A stretch of 64,000 bases of DNA, taken from assembly GCF_013386585.1 (NCBI RefSeq), contig NZ_JACARO010000013.1, forward strand, positions 1-64,000, given 5' to 3'. Made by a program: the position numbers and the translations under genes. Under the pieces are notes generated by a model, which was not told where the DNA came from, searched no databases, and saw only the letters and a list, made by a program, of their open reading frames with translations. The first letter of the stretch is position 1; the number at the start of each line of letters is the position of its first letter. Of the stretch, positions 8,189-16,491 are shown in pieces. This DNA is from Pseudomonas sp. P7548 (GTDB taxonomy: Bacteria; Pseudomonadota; Gammaproteobacteria; Pseudomonadales; Pseudomonadaceae).

Positions 8189-8752
8189 TCAGCGGATGAA
8201 ATGGATTTTGCCGCTGTCGTCATTGCCGATGTAGATGCCATACACCCCGGCCTGGCGCTCCTCGATATACCGCTCCAGGATCTGCCGGATCGCCGGGTAA
8301 TAGATGCTTTCCCAGGGAATGTCCTCGGGGGCGAAGAACTTGTAGTCGAGGGTTTCCGGCCCGAATTGCCCGGTGATCTCCAGCGCAATGGCGCGGAAGA
8401 TGATGTACACCTCGCTGATCGTCGGCACGCTGAAGATGGAGTAGGGCGAAACGATTTCCGCCCGCACACCGCTTTCTTCCCATACCTCGCGCAATGCGGC
8501 CTGTTCGGTGGTCTCGCCGCCTTCCATGAAGCCTGCGGGCAGTGTCCACGTGCCTGGGCGGGGTGGAATCGCCCGCTGGCACAACAGGTACTTGCCGTCC
8601 TGCTCGATGATGCAGCCGGCAATGATCTTGGGATTGATGTAGTGGATATAGCCGCAGCCCCGGCACATCAGGCGCTCATGGGTATCGCCCGGTGGCAGCT
8701 GGTGACCTAAGTCACTGCCGCCGCATTCCGGGCAAAAGCTGGGGCTGAACAC
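8189..8752 (-). CDS. Nudix hydrolase with N-terminal zinc ribbon
   Basis: A 187-residue protein. The N-terminus carries a zinc ribbon (Cys7, Cys10, Cys30, Cys33), followed by a Nudix domain with the box pattern G-x5-E-x7-REVWEESG. It likely cleaves a nucleoside-diphosphate-linked compound. The zinc ribbon plus Nudix architecture recalls NudC-like NADH or FAD pyrophosphatases, but the protein is shorter than NudC. It ends convergently with the DUF1330 gene across a REPIN and starts three bases after the GntR gene stop, so the two are probably co-transcribed. Confidence 0.85.
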   Translation of the reverse strand: MFSPSFCPECGGSDLGHQLPPGDTHERLMCRGCGYIHYINPKIIAGCIIEQDGKYLLCQRAIPPRPGTWTLPAGFMEGGETTEQAALREVWEESGVRAEIVSPYSIFSVPTISEVYIIFRAIALEITGQFGPETLDYKFFAPEDIPWESIYYPAIRQILERYIEERQAGVYGIYIGNDDSGKIHFIR

Positions 8753-8754
8753 GG

Positions 8755-9507
8755 TCAGTGACCTATGCGCGGTTCTTTGAGGGCGATGGGCAGGGTGATC
8801 TCGGGGACTTTGCCGGTCTCGTCCTGTTTGCGCTTGAGGTACTCCAGGGCTACGGCAGCGGCGGCGCGCACGTGATCGACGCAGGCCTGGTGGGCGGCCA
8901 GCGGGTCGCGGCTCTTGATCGCCTCGACCATGCGTTCCATTTCCTGGTTGCTGGCGTCGCGGCGGTTTTCCTGGGATACCGACGTGGCGCGCAGGTAGCT
9001 GATGCGCGCCTGCAGCTGGCGCAGCTGGGTGGCCGCGACGTGATTGCCGGAGCCTTCCAGCAAGACGTCGTAGAAGCCTTGAACCGAGTCGATCACCTGT
9101 TGCAATTCCCCGTCCTTGAGGGCTTTGCGGTTCTCTTCAAGGGCTTTTTCCAGGGCCTTGATGTCCTTGGCCTTGGCGCGCAGGGTGAACAACTGCACGA
9201 TCAAGCCTTCGAGTACGCAACGCAGCTCGTAGATGTCGACAGCGTCGGCCAGGGTGATGATTGCCACTTGCGGGCCCTTGGCATCGGCAAACTCCACCAG
9301 GCCTTCGGACTCCAGGTGACGCAAGGCTTCACGCACCGAGGTACGGCTGACGCCGAGACGGTCGCACAGGTCGCGTTCCACCAGGCGGTCGCCGGGCAGC
9401 AGTTGGAAGTTCATGATCGCGCTGCGCAGTTTTTCCAGCACGATTTCCCGCAGGGTTACCGGGTTGTGATTGACCTTGAAGCTGTCGTCGAGTGGCAGGC
9501 GTTTCAT
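8755..9507 (-). CDS. GntR-family (FadR/FCD) transcriptional regulator
   Basis: A 250-residue regulator with an N-terminal winged helix (about residues 17-85, including DRLVERDLCDRLGVSRTSVREALRHLE) and a C-terminal FCD ligand-binding domain (about 90-220). It is the only regulator in the block from 80 to 13067. It is therefore the likely owner of the five ATGGTAT-type palindromes, since FCD regulators such as UxuR/ExuR and NanR recognise TGGTATA-containing sites. Its own upstream gap has no such palindrome. It may be read with the catabolic operon, whose last gene ends 114 bases upstream. The effector is unknown. Confidence 0.87.
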   Translation of the reverse strand: MKRLPLDDSFKVNHNPVTLREIVLEKLRSAIMNFQLLPGDRLVERDLCDRLGVSRTSVREALRHLESEGLVEFADAKGPQVAIITLADAVDIYELRCVLEGLIVQLFTLRAKAKDIKALEKALEENRKALKDGELQQVIDSVQGFYDVLLEGSGNHVAATQLRQLQARISYLRATSVSQENRRDASNQEMERMVEAIKSRDPLAAHQACVDHVRAAAAVALEYLKRKQDETGKVPEITLPIALKEPRIGH

Positions 9508-9621
9508 GGGGTCTGCTCTGTATGTAACGGTTAACTGGGGGCCGGTCGAGGGCCTAAATTGCCGGCGAGTTTATCACGCGATGTCCTTTAAGCGACAAAC
9601 CCTCACCACCCCCGGCAGGCC

Positions 9622-10107
9622 TCAGGCCAGGGCTGGCAAAGGGCCCAGCTTGCCTTTGTGGTAGACCATCGGCGTGACCGGCTGCGCAGGCAGGATCAGG
9701 TTCTTCACTGCACCGACGATGATCGCGTGGTCGCCGCCGTCGTATTCACGCCACAGCTCGCACTCGATGATCGCCGTTGCCTTGGCCAGCAGCGGGTTGC
9801 CCAATTCGCTCAGGTGCCACTCGATCCCCTTGGCTTTTTCCTTGCCCTTGCCGGCAAACGCATAGGCCTCGGCGGTCTGGTCGGCGGACAGCAGGTGGAT
9901 CGCAAAGCGCTTGCTGTCGCGCAGCACCGGGTAGGTATCGGAAGCATAGTTGGGGCAGAACAGCACCAGTGCCGGGTCAATCGACAACGCACTGAAGGCG
10001 CTGGCGGTGATGCCGACGATGCCGCCGTCCGGGTCGAGGGTGGTCACTACTGTGACACCGGACGGGAACGAGCTCATCACGTCTTTGTAAATGCCGGGTT
10101 CGATCAT
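9622..10107 (-). CDS. RutF-like flavin reductase (copy 2)
   Basis: A 161-residue paralogue of the protein at 80-565, with the same domain and length. It is the last gene of a four-gene operon. Its ribosome site AGGAG overlaps the stop codon of the aldehyde dehydrogenase gene, and the gap is 12 bases. It presumably supplies FMNH2 to a flavin-dependent monooxygenase that acts before the hydrolase and dehydrogenase of this operon. No such oxygenase is encoded in the window. Confidence 0.86.
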   Translation of the reverse strand: MIEPGIYKDVMSSFPSGVTVVTTLDPDGGIVGITASAFSALSIDPALVLFCPNYASDTYPVLRDSKRFAIHLLSADQTAEAYAFAGKGKEKAKGIEWHLSELGNPLLAKATAIIECELWREYDGGDHAIIVGAVKNLILPAQPVTPMVYHKGKLGPLPALA

Positions 10108-10119
10108 GGCAGGGGACTC

Positions 10120-11601
10120 CTAGCGCATCACAAAAGGATCAGGCATGGGCGCCTGGGACAGGTTGATCCACACCGTTTTCAGCTCGGTGTAGGCCAGCAC
10201 CGAATCGATGCCGCTTTCGCGTCCATAGCCACTGTTCTTGAAGCCACCGATGGGCGCCATGGCCGATACGGCGCGGTAGGTGTTAACCCAGATGATGCCT
10301 GAGCGCACGTCCCGGGCCAGGCGATGGGCGCGGCCCAGGTCGCGGGTCCAGATGCCAGCGGCGAGGCCGAACTGCGAGTCGTTGGCGATGGCCAGGGCTT
10401 CGGCTTCGTCGGTGAAGCGGATCACCGAGGCCACCGGGCCGAACACTTCTTCCTGCATGATCTTCATCGAGTTGCGGTCGCACTCGAACAGCGTCGGCTC
10501 ATAGAACCAGCCTTCACCCAGGTTCTGCGGGCGCTTGCCGCCGGTACGCAGGCGCGCACCTTCGGCGATCGCATCGGCCACCAGGCCTTCGACCACGGCC
10601 AGTTGCTGCGCGGTGGCCATGGGGCCCATTTCACTGGCGTCGTCTTGCGGGTTGCCGATGCGAATGCGTTGGGCACGCGCCACCAGGCGCTCGACGAATT
10701 CGTCGTAGATTTCATCCTGCACCAGCAGGCGTGAGCCGGACACGCAGCTCTGCCCGGACGCGGCATAGATACCGGCAATCGCGCCGTTGATGGCGCTGTC
10801 CAGGTCGGCATCGGCAAAGATGATGTTCGGTGACTTGCCGCCCAGTTCCAGGGACAGCTTGGCGAAGTTCTCCGCGCTGCTGCGCACCACATGGCGAGCG
10901 GTGGCCGCGCCGCCGGTGAAGGCGATCTTGCGCACCAGCGGGTGGCGGGTGAGGGCGGCGCCCGTGCTCGGGCCGTAGCCGGTGACCACGTTGACCACAC
11001 CTGGGGGAATGCCGGCTTGCAGCGCCAGGCGGGCCAGTTCGAGGATGGTCGCCGAGGCGTGCTCGGACGGCTTGATCACAATGGTATTGCCCGCTGCCAA
11101 GGCTGGCGCGAGTTTGATCGCAGTCAGGTACAGCGGACTGTTCCACGGAATGATCGCAGCGACCACGCCCATGGCTTCGTGCACGGTGTAGGCAAACAGG
11201 TCCGGCTTGTCCAGCGGCAGGGTGCCGCCTTCAAGCTTGTCGGCCAGGCCTGCGGTGTAGTGGAAAAACTCCGGCAGGTAGCTGACCTGGCCGCGGGTTT
11301 CGCGGATCAGTTTGCCGTTGTCGCGGCTTTCCAGCTGGGCCAGTTGCTCCTTGTTCTCGGCGATCAAGTCACCCAGGCGGCGCAGCAGTTTGCCCCGCGC
11401 GGTGGCGGTGAGGCCGCGCCAGGCCGGACTGTCGAACGCCGCTTGGGCAGACTGTACGGCGCGCTCCACATCGGCCTCATCGGCGTCGGGCAGTTGCGCC
11501 CAAGGTTCGGCCAGCGCCGGGTTGAGGCTGTCGAAGGTCTTGCCGGACAAGGCATCGACCCATTCACCGCCGATGCACATCTGGAAGCGTTCAAGCGTCA
11601 T
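10120..11601 (-). CDS. NAD(P)-dependent aldehyde dehydrogenase
   Basis: A 493-residue member of the aldehyde dehydrogenase superfamily. The cofactor and catalytic motifs are intact: IPWNSPLYLTAIKLAPALAAG, FTGGAATARHV, the general-base Glu in LELGGKSP and the catalytic Cys in GQSCVSGSR. It oxidises an aldehyde intermediate to the acid. The start codon overlaps the stop of the hydrolase gene as ATGA, and the flavin reductase gene follows. Substrate is not assignable from sequence; similarity is to the broad betaine-aldehyde/hydroxymuconic-semialdehyde group. Confidence 0.88.
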   Translation of the reverse strand: MTLERFQMCIGGEWVDALSGKTFDSLNPALAEPWAQLPDADEADVERAVQSAQAAFDSPAWRGLTATARGKLLRRLGDLIAENKEQLAQLESRDNGKLIRETRGQVSYLPEFFHYTAGLADKLEGGTLPLDKPDLFAYTVHEAMGVVAAIIPWNSPLYLTAIKLAPALAAGNTIVIKPSEHASATILELARLALQAGIPPGVVNVVTGYGPSTGAALTRHPLVRKIAFTGGAATARHVVRSSAENFAKLSLELGGKSPNIIFADADLDSAINGAIAGIYAASGQSCVSGSRLLVQDEIYDEFVERLVARAQRIRIGNPQDDASEMGPMATAQQLAVVEGLVADAIAEGARLRTGGKRPQNLGEGWFYEPTLFECDRNSMKIMQEEVFGPVASVIRFTDEAEALAIANDSQFGLAAGIWTRDLGRAHRLARDVRSGIIWVNTYRAVSAMAPIGGFKNSGYGRESGIDSVLAYTELKTVWINLSQAPMPDPFVMR

Positions 11602-12431
11602 GCAACGATCCCCTTTATTGGAGTGTTTTGGGCGTACACCGTGTCAAGAAAGCCCAGCAGCAGCTGATTGACCAGGCGCGGCGATTCTACCGGCATCATA
11701 TGCCGTTGCTCGGCCAGCACCGCAACGGTGGCACCGGGAATGCGATCAGCCAGCTGGCGCGCCATTTCCGGGGTTGAGCCCGGGTCGAGTTCGCCCGTGG
11801 CGACCAGAGTTGGCGCGCGCAGGGTCTTGAGGTCGTCGGCGCGGTACATGTCTTGGGTCGCAAACAGTTCATAAGTCGTGAGGTAGCCTTGGGGATCATT
11901 ACCCGCCAGGGTTTCGCGCAGTGCTGCGATCTGCGCCGGGTTGGCCGCCTGGTATTCGCGGCTGAACCAGCGCGACAGCGCCGCTTCGGCGTTGGCGTCC
12001 GGCCCGTGTTCGGCGGCCTGGGCGGTGCGGGCGATCACGCCGGCCCGCTGCTCGGGGCTGCGATTGAACACACTGTTAAGCACCACCAGGCCTTTGAGGC
12101 GTTCGGGGTACTGCAGGGCAAACGCCCGGGCGACCAGGCCGCCCATCGAAAAGCCGATCACCGTGGCCTGGGGCAGTTGCAGGTGGTCGAGCAGTTCCAG
12201 CAGTTGATCGGCATAGCCCAAGAGCGGCGTGCCGGCGGCCGGGCGCGGGCTGGCGCCATGGCCGAGCATGTCGTAGGTGATCACGCGGTAGTGCGTGGCC
12301 AGGCCAACGACTTGCCCGCCCCACATTTCTTTATTCAGGCCCACGCCGTGGATCAAAACCACAGGCTGGCCTTGGCCGGTCGCCAGATAACTGGTGCCAG
12401 CCGGGGTGCGTTCAGCGGTGAGCCGAATCAT
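11598..12431 (-). CDS. Alpha/beta hydrolase
   Basis: A 277-residue alpha/beta-hydrolase-fold enzyme. Seen: HGVGLNKEMWGG (oxyanion loop), GFSMGG nucleophile elbow with the catalytic Ser, GELDPGS for the acid and EQRHMMPVE for the His. The ATG at 12431 was chosen because AGGAG lies six bases upstream; an ATG at 12446 has a badly spaced site. It sits between the DUF1185 gene (45-base gap) and the aldehyde dehydrogenase gene (4-base overlap). It probably hydrolyses an ester, lactone or ring-cleavage product in the operon's pathway. Confidence 0.85.
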   Translation of the reverse strand: MIRLTAERTPAGTSYLATGQGQPVVLIHGVGLNKEMWGGQVVGLATHYRVITYDMLGHGASPRPAAGTPLLGYADQLLELLDHLQLPQATVIGFSMGGLVARAFALQYPERLKGLVVLNSVFNRSPEQRAGVIARTAQAAEHGPDANAEAALSRWFSREYQAANPAQIAALRETLAGNDPQGYLTTYELFATQDMYRADDLKTLRAPTLVATGELDPGSTPEMARQLADRIPGATVAVLAEQRHMMPVESPRLVNQLLLGFLDTVYAQNTPIKGIVA

Positions 12432-12476
12432 GGAGCGCTCCTGCATACCTTTTCTTGTTGGGTTATCGACTGGGCC

Positions 12477-13067
12477 TCACTGGGCCTTTTCGGCGGCCAG
12501 TTCTTCCAGGTCGATGTAGCGGTTGCCGATGCGCGGATGCAGGCGGCCACCGTCGGCGCAACCCAGTACCACGACGATTTCGTCGGCACGCGGAGCGTCT
12601 TCGATCTGCATTTCCAGGGTGATGTAGTGCGAGCGCAGGCCTTCGTCGTCCTTGTGCATCATCGGGATCTGGATCGACGTGCCCGGGCCACCGCGCTTGT
12701 TGGTGAAGCTCAGGTAGCTCTTGGCCTTGACCGCTTCGCGGTAGTGATTGCCAAAGCGCAGGGTGTGGATGATCGCCGAGGCGTGCTCGATCTCGCCGTC
12801 GGCGCCGACCACTGCCGCTTTGCCGTAGGCCTCGATCTTCTCGGCACCGCCGATGATGCCCACCAGGCGTTCGACCATCAGTGCGCCGAGGTCGGAGCAG
12901 TTGGCGCGGATTTCCGGTTTCAGATCTTCGACGAAACCGCGGCCCAGCCACGGGTTCTTCAGCACCACGGCCAGGCCGACCATGGTCACCGGCGTATCCG
13001 AGGCTTTGCCGCCTTCGATAAAGGTCTGGTCTACGTAGCTGACGATTTTGCGGATTTCAAAACTCAT
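12477..13067 (-). CDS. DUF1185 ('amino acid synthesis') family protein
   Basis: A 196-residue protein matching the AA_synth/DUF1185 family over its whole length, beginning MSFEIRKIVSYVDQTF and containing GNHYREAVKAKSYLSFTNKR and a GGPGTSIQIPMMHKDD segment. Despite the family name the biochemical role is not established. It leads the operon with hydrolase, aldehyde dehydrogenase and flavin reductase, so it probably takes part in catabolism. Palindrome E is centred about 40 bases before the start codon. Confidence 0.8.
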   Translation of the reverse strand: MSFEIRKIVSYVDQTFIEGGKASDTPVTMVGLAVVLKNPWLGRGFVEDLKPEIRANCSDLGALMVERLVGIIGGAEKIEAYGKAAVVGADGEIEHASAIIHTLRFGNHYREAVKAKSYLSFTNKRGGPGTSIQIPMMHKDDEGLRSHYITLEMQIEDAPRADEIVVVLGCADGGRLHPRIGNRYIDLEELAAEKAQ

Positions 13068-13094
13068 GGGGTGCTCCGTCTAAGGTGAGGTATG

Positions 13095-13118
13095 CGTATG
13101 ATGGTATACCATAATACG
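13095..13118. promoter_or_regulatory. Operator-like palindrome E (DUF1185 operon promoter)
   Basis: A 24-bp inverted repeat with halves CGTATGATGGTA and TACCATAATACG; 11 of the 12 positions pair. It is the most symmetrical of the five ATGGTAT sites in this region. Confidence 0.65.
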
Positions 13119-13145
13119 AGAATCACAATAGACAAGAGCGAATTA

Positions 13146-13166
13146 GCATGACCGGCGGGGTCATGC
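13146..13166 (-). terminator. Possible hairpin terminator after the iminopeptidase gene
   Basis: A perfect 8-bp stem (GCATGACC with GGTCATGC, 5-base loop) lies 31 bases after the stop codon. It is not followed by a clear T run, so this may be only a hairpin. Confidence 0.35.
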
Positions 13167-13197
13167 GCTTGCGGCGGGTGTTGACGGGGGCCTGGGA

Positions 13198-14088
13198 TCA
13201 GCCGTCGCGTTGTTCCAGAAACGCCGCCACACACGCCATGCACGCCTCGCGCTCTTCCACGTGGGGCATATGGCTGGACTGTTCGAAAATCTGCCAGCGC
13301 ACATCGGCGATGCCGTCGGCAAACGGCTGCACGGTCGCCGGGGTGGCTTCGTCGTAGCGCCCGGAAATCAGCAGCGTCGGCACCTGGATGCGCGACAGCC
13401 GATCGATGATGCTCCAGTGGCGCATGCTGCCGATCACGTGGAATTCAGTCGGGCCATTCATGGCGTGGTACACGGTGGGGTCGTCGTCGATGGCCGCGTA
13501 GGTGCGCGCCACATCCTCGGGCACCGGGTCGAGGCGGCACACATGGCGTGCGTAGAACACGTCCGAGGCGGCGCGGTATTCAGCGCTGTCGGTGGTGCCG
13601 GCGTTTTCATGCTGCAGCAGAGTGGCCTGCACCTCCGCCGGCAGTGCCTGGCGCAGCTCGTGGGCGGCTTCGCACCACAGGTCCATGGACGCCGGCGAGT
13701 TGGCGATGATCAAGGCTTTAAGGCCGGCCGGTTGGCGCACTGCGTGTTCGGCCCCGAGCATGCCGCCCCAGGACTGGCCCAGCAGGGCGTAGTCGCGGAT
13801 GCCCAGGTGGGCGACCAGGTTGTTCAGTTCGGCGAGAAACAGCTCCACGGTCCAGAAATCGCTGGCGGCGTCACGCAGGTGGGTGGAGCGACCGTTACCA
13901 AGCTGGTCATAGTGCACGACGGCGCGGCCGGTGCTGGCCAGGTCTTTGAAGCTGTCGACGTAATCATGGGTGCAGCCGGGGCCGCCGTGGGCGACGATCA
14001 AGGGCACTCGCCCTGAATTCAAGTCGCCGGTGACCCGGAACCACGTCCGATGGCCACGGAAATCGGCATAACCTTCGCGAACCTGCAT
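13198..14088 (-). CDS. pip: Proline iminopeptidase / L-amino-acid amidase family hydrolase
   Basis: A 296-residue alpha/beta hydrolase of the proline iminopeptidase family, which releases N-terminal residues from small peptides or amides. Seen: [11 protein letters not shown] oxyanion motif, GQSWGGMLG nucleophile elbow, SGRYDE acid region and [10 protein letters not shown] with the catalytic His. The start at 14088 has a perfect AAGGAGGT seven bases upstream. The upstream neighbour, read in the same direction, is a LuxR solo of the plant-responsive group, whose members control adjacent pip genes. A 16-bp near-palindrome lies 66 bases before the start. The substrate may be a plant-derived amide or dipeptide rather than a prolyl peptide. 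Confidence 0.87.
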   Translation of the reverse strand: MQVREGYADFRGHRTWFRVTGDLNSGRVPLIVAHGGPGCTHDYVDSFKDLASTGRAVVHYDQLGNGRSTHLRDAASDFWTVELFLAELNNLVAHLGIRDYALLGQSWGGMLGAEHAVRQPAGLKALIIANSPASMDLWCEAAHELRQALPAEVQATLLQHENAGTTDSAEYRAASDVFYARHVCRLDPVPEDVARTYAAIDDDPTVYHAMNGPTEFHVIGSMRHWSIIDRLSRIQVPTLLISGRYDEATPATVQPFADGIADVRWQIFEQSSHMPHVEEREACMACVAAFLEQRDG

Positions 14089-14154
14089 GTTGTGTACCTC
14101 CTTGGGGATCAATGAGGTACAGGCTAGTCAAAAGCGCGCGGCAAGGGCACTGGC

Positions 14155-14170
14155 AAAAATGCTAGGTTCT
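14155..14170. promoter_or_regulatory. lux-box-like site before pip
   Basis: Read toward pip it is AGAACCTAGCATTTTT. It differs at only three of 16 positions from the site before the amino-acid permease (14984-14999). It lies 66 bases before the pip start codon and its last base overlaps the luxR stop codon. Confidence 0.55.
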
Positions 14171-14928
14171 CAGACTTCCACCAACCGGTAATGCAGGCCG
14201 CGCACCACGGCTTCGACGCGATTGCGTGCGCCCAGTTTGCGCGCCGCGCCGATCAAGTGCAGGTTGACCGTGGCTTCGGAACGGTGGAGCGTGGCGGCAA
14301 TGCCCTTGGCCGTGAGCCCCTTGGCCGAATGCTGCAGGCACTCGCGCTCGCGGCGGGTGAGGTGGATGTGGCTGCAGCAGCGCTCGGCCGGCGCCAGCAG
14401 CTCGCTGGCCCGGGCCTGGAAGGCGTGGGCCAGTACCAGCATCTCGCCAAGGTTGTGCTGGGCTTGTCGCTCGGCATCGGCGGGCGTGCCGTCGACAATC
14501 GCGGTGAGGGTGGCGAAGCCGCCGTCGGGCAGGTGCAGCGGCACGGTCAGCCCGGTGCTCAGGCCGTAGTCGCGAATGTAGTGGGCCACCGGGCGGTGGG
14601 CATCGGTGAGGGTGCCGCTCCAGGGCGCGTCGGTGCTGAAGGACCAGGCAAACGGCGTGGTGCGGCGGGCGGCGCATTGCTGCACGGGATCGATCTGGTA
14701 GTAACCGCGCTCGCACCACAGCGCGTGCATGTCGCTCGGCGCATCCAGGGTCTTGAACACCGACGGTGTGATCAGCGCGCCCTCATGGCTGACGGGTACG
14801 GGCGCGTAGTCGTAGATCAGCGTCTTGAAACCCAGTTGCTGGGTGGCGGCCTGAACCTCGGCCAGGCACGCGTCCAGCGTCGTGGTGTGGGCGAGGTGTT
14901 CGCTGAATCTCATCAGGTCGGTGTGCAT
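14170..14928 (-). CDS. LuxR solo regulator of the plant-responsive OryR/PsoR/PipR group
   Basis: A 252-residue LuxR-type regulator with an autoinducer-binding domain (about residues 8-165) and a GerE-type helix-turn-helix (about 190-245, TRRERECLQHSAKGLTAKGI). Relative to TraR, the invariant Asp70-Pro71 and Trp85 are kept (D80, P81, W95). The positions of Trp57 and Tyr61 carry Met67 and Trp71, the signature substitutions of solos that answer plant compounds instead of acyl-homoserine lactones. No luxI gene is in the window. GGAGG four bases before the ATG supports this start; an upstream in-frame start at 14985 looks unlikely. It lies between pip and a divergent amino-acid permease. Confidence 0.88.
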   Translation of the reverse strand: MHTDLMRFSEHLAHTTTLDACLAEVQAATQQLGFKTLIYDYAPVPVSHEGALITPSVFKTLDAPSDMHALWCERGYYQIDPVQQCAARRTTPFAWSFSTDAPWSGTLTDAHRPVAHYIRDYGLSTGLTVPLHLPDGGFATLTAIVDGTPADAERQAQHNLGEMLVLAHAFQARASELLAPAERCCSHIHLTRRERECLQHSAKGLTAKGIAATLHRSEATVNLHLIGAARKLGARNRVEAVVRGLHYRLVEV

Positions 14929-14983
14929 GGCGCCTCCGGGCGTTGGGCTGCGCAGGTTTGCAAGCAAACACTCTGCCAAGGCC

Positions 14984-14999
14984 AAAACCTAGTAGTTTT
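14984..14999. promoter_or_regulatory. lux-box-like site before the amino-acid permease
   Basis: AAAAC and GTTTT arms flank a 6-base centre (CTAGTA). It lies 67 bases before the permease start codon and 55 bases before the divergent luxR start. The same core appears before pip at nearly the same distance. Confidence 0.55.
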
Positions 15000-15066
15000 C
15001 AGGATAGAGCGCGGGCTTGCGTCGCCCTAGAGTGTGCTTTGTGTTCAACCCTTGCGGAGCGCCATC

Positions 15067-16437
15067 ATGATCGACCCTTCCACCCCCGGTGACAGCGCGG
15101 ACCTCGCGCGTTTCGGATATACCCAACAACTCAAGCGCCAGCTGAGCCTCGGCGACCTGCTGATCTACGGCATGGTGTTCATGGTGCCGCTGGCGCCATT
15201 CTCGATCTTTGGCGGGGTGTTCGACGCCAGCCACGGCATGGTCCCGCTGACCTACCTGATCGGCTTTGTCGCGATGCTGTTCACCGCCATCAGCTACCAG
15301 CAGATGTCCCATGCGTTCCCGGTGGCAGGCTCGGTGTATGCCTATGTGGGGCGCGGGCTGAGCAGCCAGTTGGGGTTCCTGGCGGGCTGGGCGATCCTGC
15401 TCGATTACCTGTTGGTGCCGACCTTGCTGTATGTGATCGGCGCCAATGCCATGGCCAACGTGATCCCCTCGGTGCCCCAGCCGTTGTGGATCGTGTTTTT
15501 CGTGGTACTCAATACGCTGGTCAACCTGCGCGGTATCCAGACCACGGCCCGTGCCAACCGCTTGTTCCTCTATGGGCAACTGGTGGTGCTGGTGGTGTTT
15601 GTGGTGCTGGCGAGTATCGCGATCAGCAACGGTGTGAATGGCGCCAGCTGGACGATGAAGCCGTTGTACAACCCGGCCGAGTTTTCCTTGCCGCTGATCT
15701 TCAGTGCGCTGTCGGTGGCGGTGCTGTCGTTCCTGGGCTTTGATGCGATTTCCACCTTGTCGGAAGAAACCCGTGGCGGCAGCCGCGCCGTCGGGCGTGC
15801 AACCCTGTGGGCGCTGGCCTTGGTAGCGGCGCTGTTCATGGTGCAGACCTGGCTGGCGGCGCTGTTGCAGCCCAACCTGGTGCAGTACCCGGATGCCGAT
15901 GCGTCGAACAACGCGTTCTACGAAATCGGCCGCCTGGTGGCCGGGCCCTGGTTGCAGGTGGTGATCGCCCTGGCCGTGGCCATCGGCGCGGCCATTGCCA
16001 ACTCGTTGGTGGCCCAGGCGGCGACTTCACGGCTGTTGTTCGCCATGGCCCGCGACCGCCAGTTGCCGCAGTTTCTGAGCCAGGTGCACCCGGTCACCGG
16101 CGTGCCGCAACGCGCCACGTTGTTGGTGGCGGGCTTGAGCCTGGTGCTGGGGCTGTTCTTTGTGGGGCAGATCAACCTGCTGGCGTCCATGTGCAACTTT
16201 GGTGCGCTGACCGCGTTCCTGCTGCTTCATGTGGCCGTGGCCTGGCACTACCGTGGCGCCGGTCGCCGGGTGGTGCATGGGCTGGTGCCGCTGATCGGCT
16301 TTGTGATCATCAGCTACGTGCTGGTCAATTCCGATATCTACGCCAAGGTTGGCGGGACGTGCTGGATCGCGCTGGGCATTGCCGTGCTGGCTTTCTTCAA
16401 GGCCACTGGCCGTTCCACCGAGCTGCAAGTGGGTTGA
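15067..16437 (+). CDS. APC-superfamily amino-acid/amine permease
   Basis: A 456-residue membrane protein with about twelve helices. The start of the first helix region (LSLGDLLIYGMVFMVPLAPFSIFG) and the FLGFDAISTLSEET segment in the middle resemble PuuP-like and other APC amino-acid or polyamine permeases. The ATG at 15067 has GCGGAG seven bases upstream and is preferred over a start 33 bases earlier. It is divergent from the LuxR solo. Its promoter site resembles the one before pip, so it may import the signal molecule or the product released by the iminopeptidase. Confidence 0.85.
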   Translation: MIDPSTPGDSADLARFGYTQQLKRQLSLGDLLIYGMVFMVPLAPFSIFGGVFDASHGMVPLTYLIGFVAMLFTAISYQQMSHAFPVAGSVYAYVGRGLSSQLGFLAGWAILLDYLLVPTLLYVIGANAMANVIPSVPQPLWIVFFVVLNTLVNLRGIQTTARANRLFLYGQLVVLVVFVVLASIAISNGVNGASWTMKPLYNPAEFSLPLIFSALSVAVLSFLGFDAISTLSEETRGGSRAVGRATLWALALVAALFMVQTWLAALLQPNLVQYPDADASNNAFYEIGRLVAGPWLQVVIALAVAIGAAIANSLVAQAATSRLLFAMARDRQLPQFLSQVHPVTGVPQRATLLVAGLSLVLGLFFVGQINLLASMCNFGALTAFLLLHVAVAWHYRGAGRRVVHGLVPLIGFVIISYVLVNSDIYAKVGGTCWIALGIAVLAFFKATGRSTELQVG

Positions 16438-16454
16438 AATCATGAGCCTTTGCC

Positions 16455-16484
16455 GGCGGTGGCGTCCGCAAGGTCGCCACCGCC
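16455..16484. terminator. GC-rich hairpin between convergent genes
   Basis: A perfect 10-bp stem (GGCGGTGGCG with CGCCACCGCC) with a 10-base loop lies between the convergent permease and chemoreceptor genes. It has no T run on either strand, so it may only block read-through or protect 3' ends. Confidence 0.45.
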
Positions 16485-16491
16485 CGCCAGG

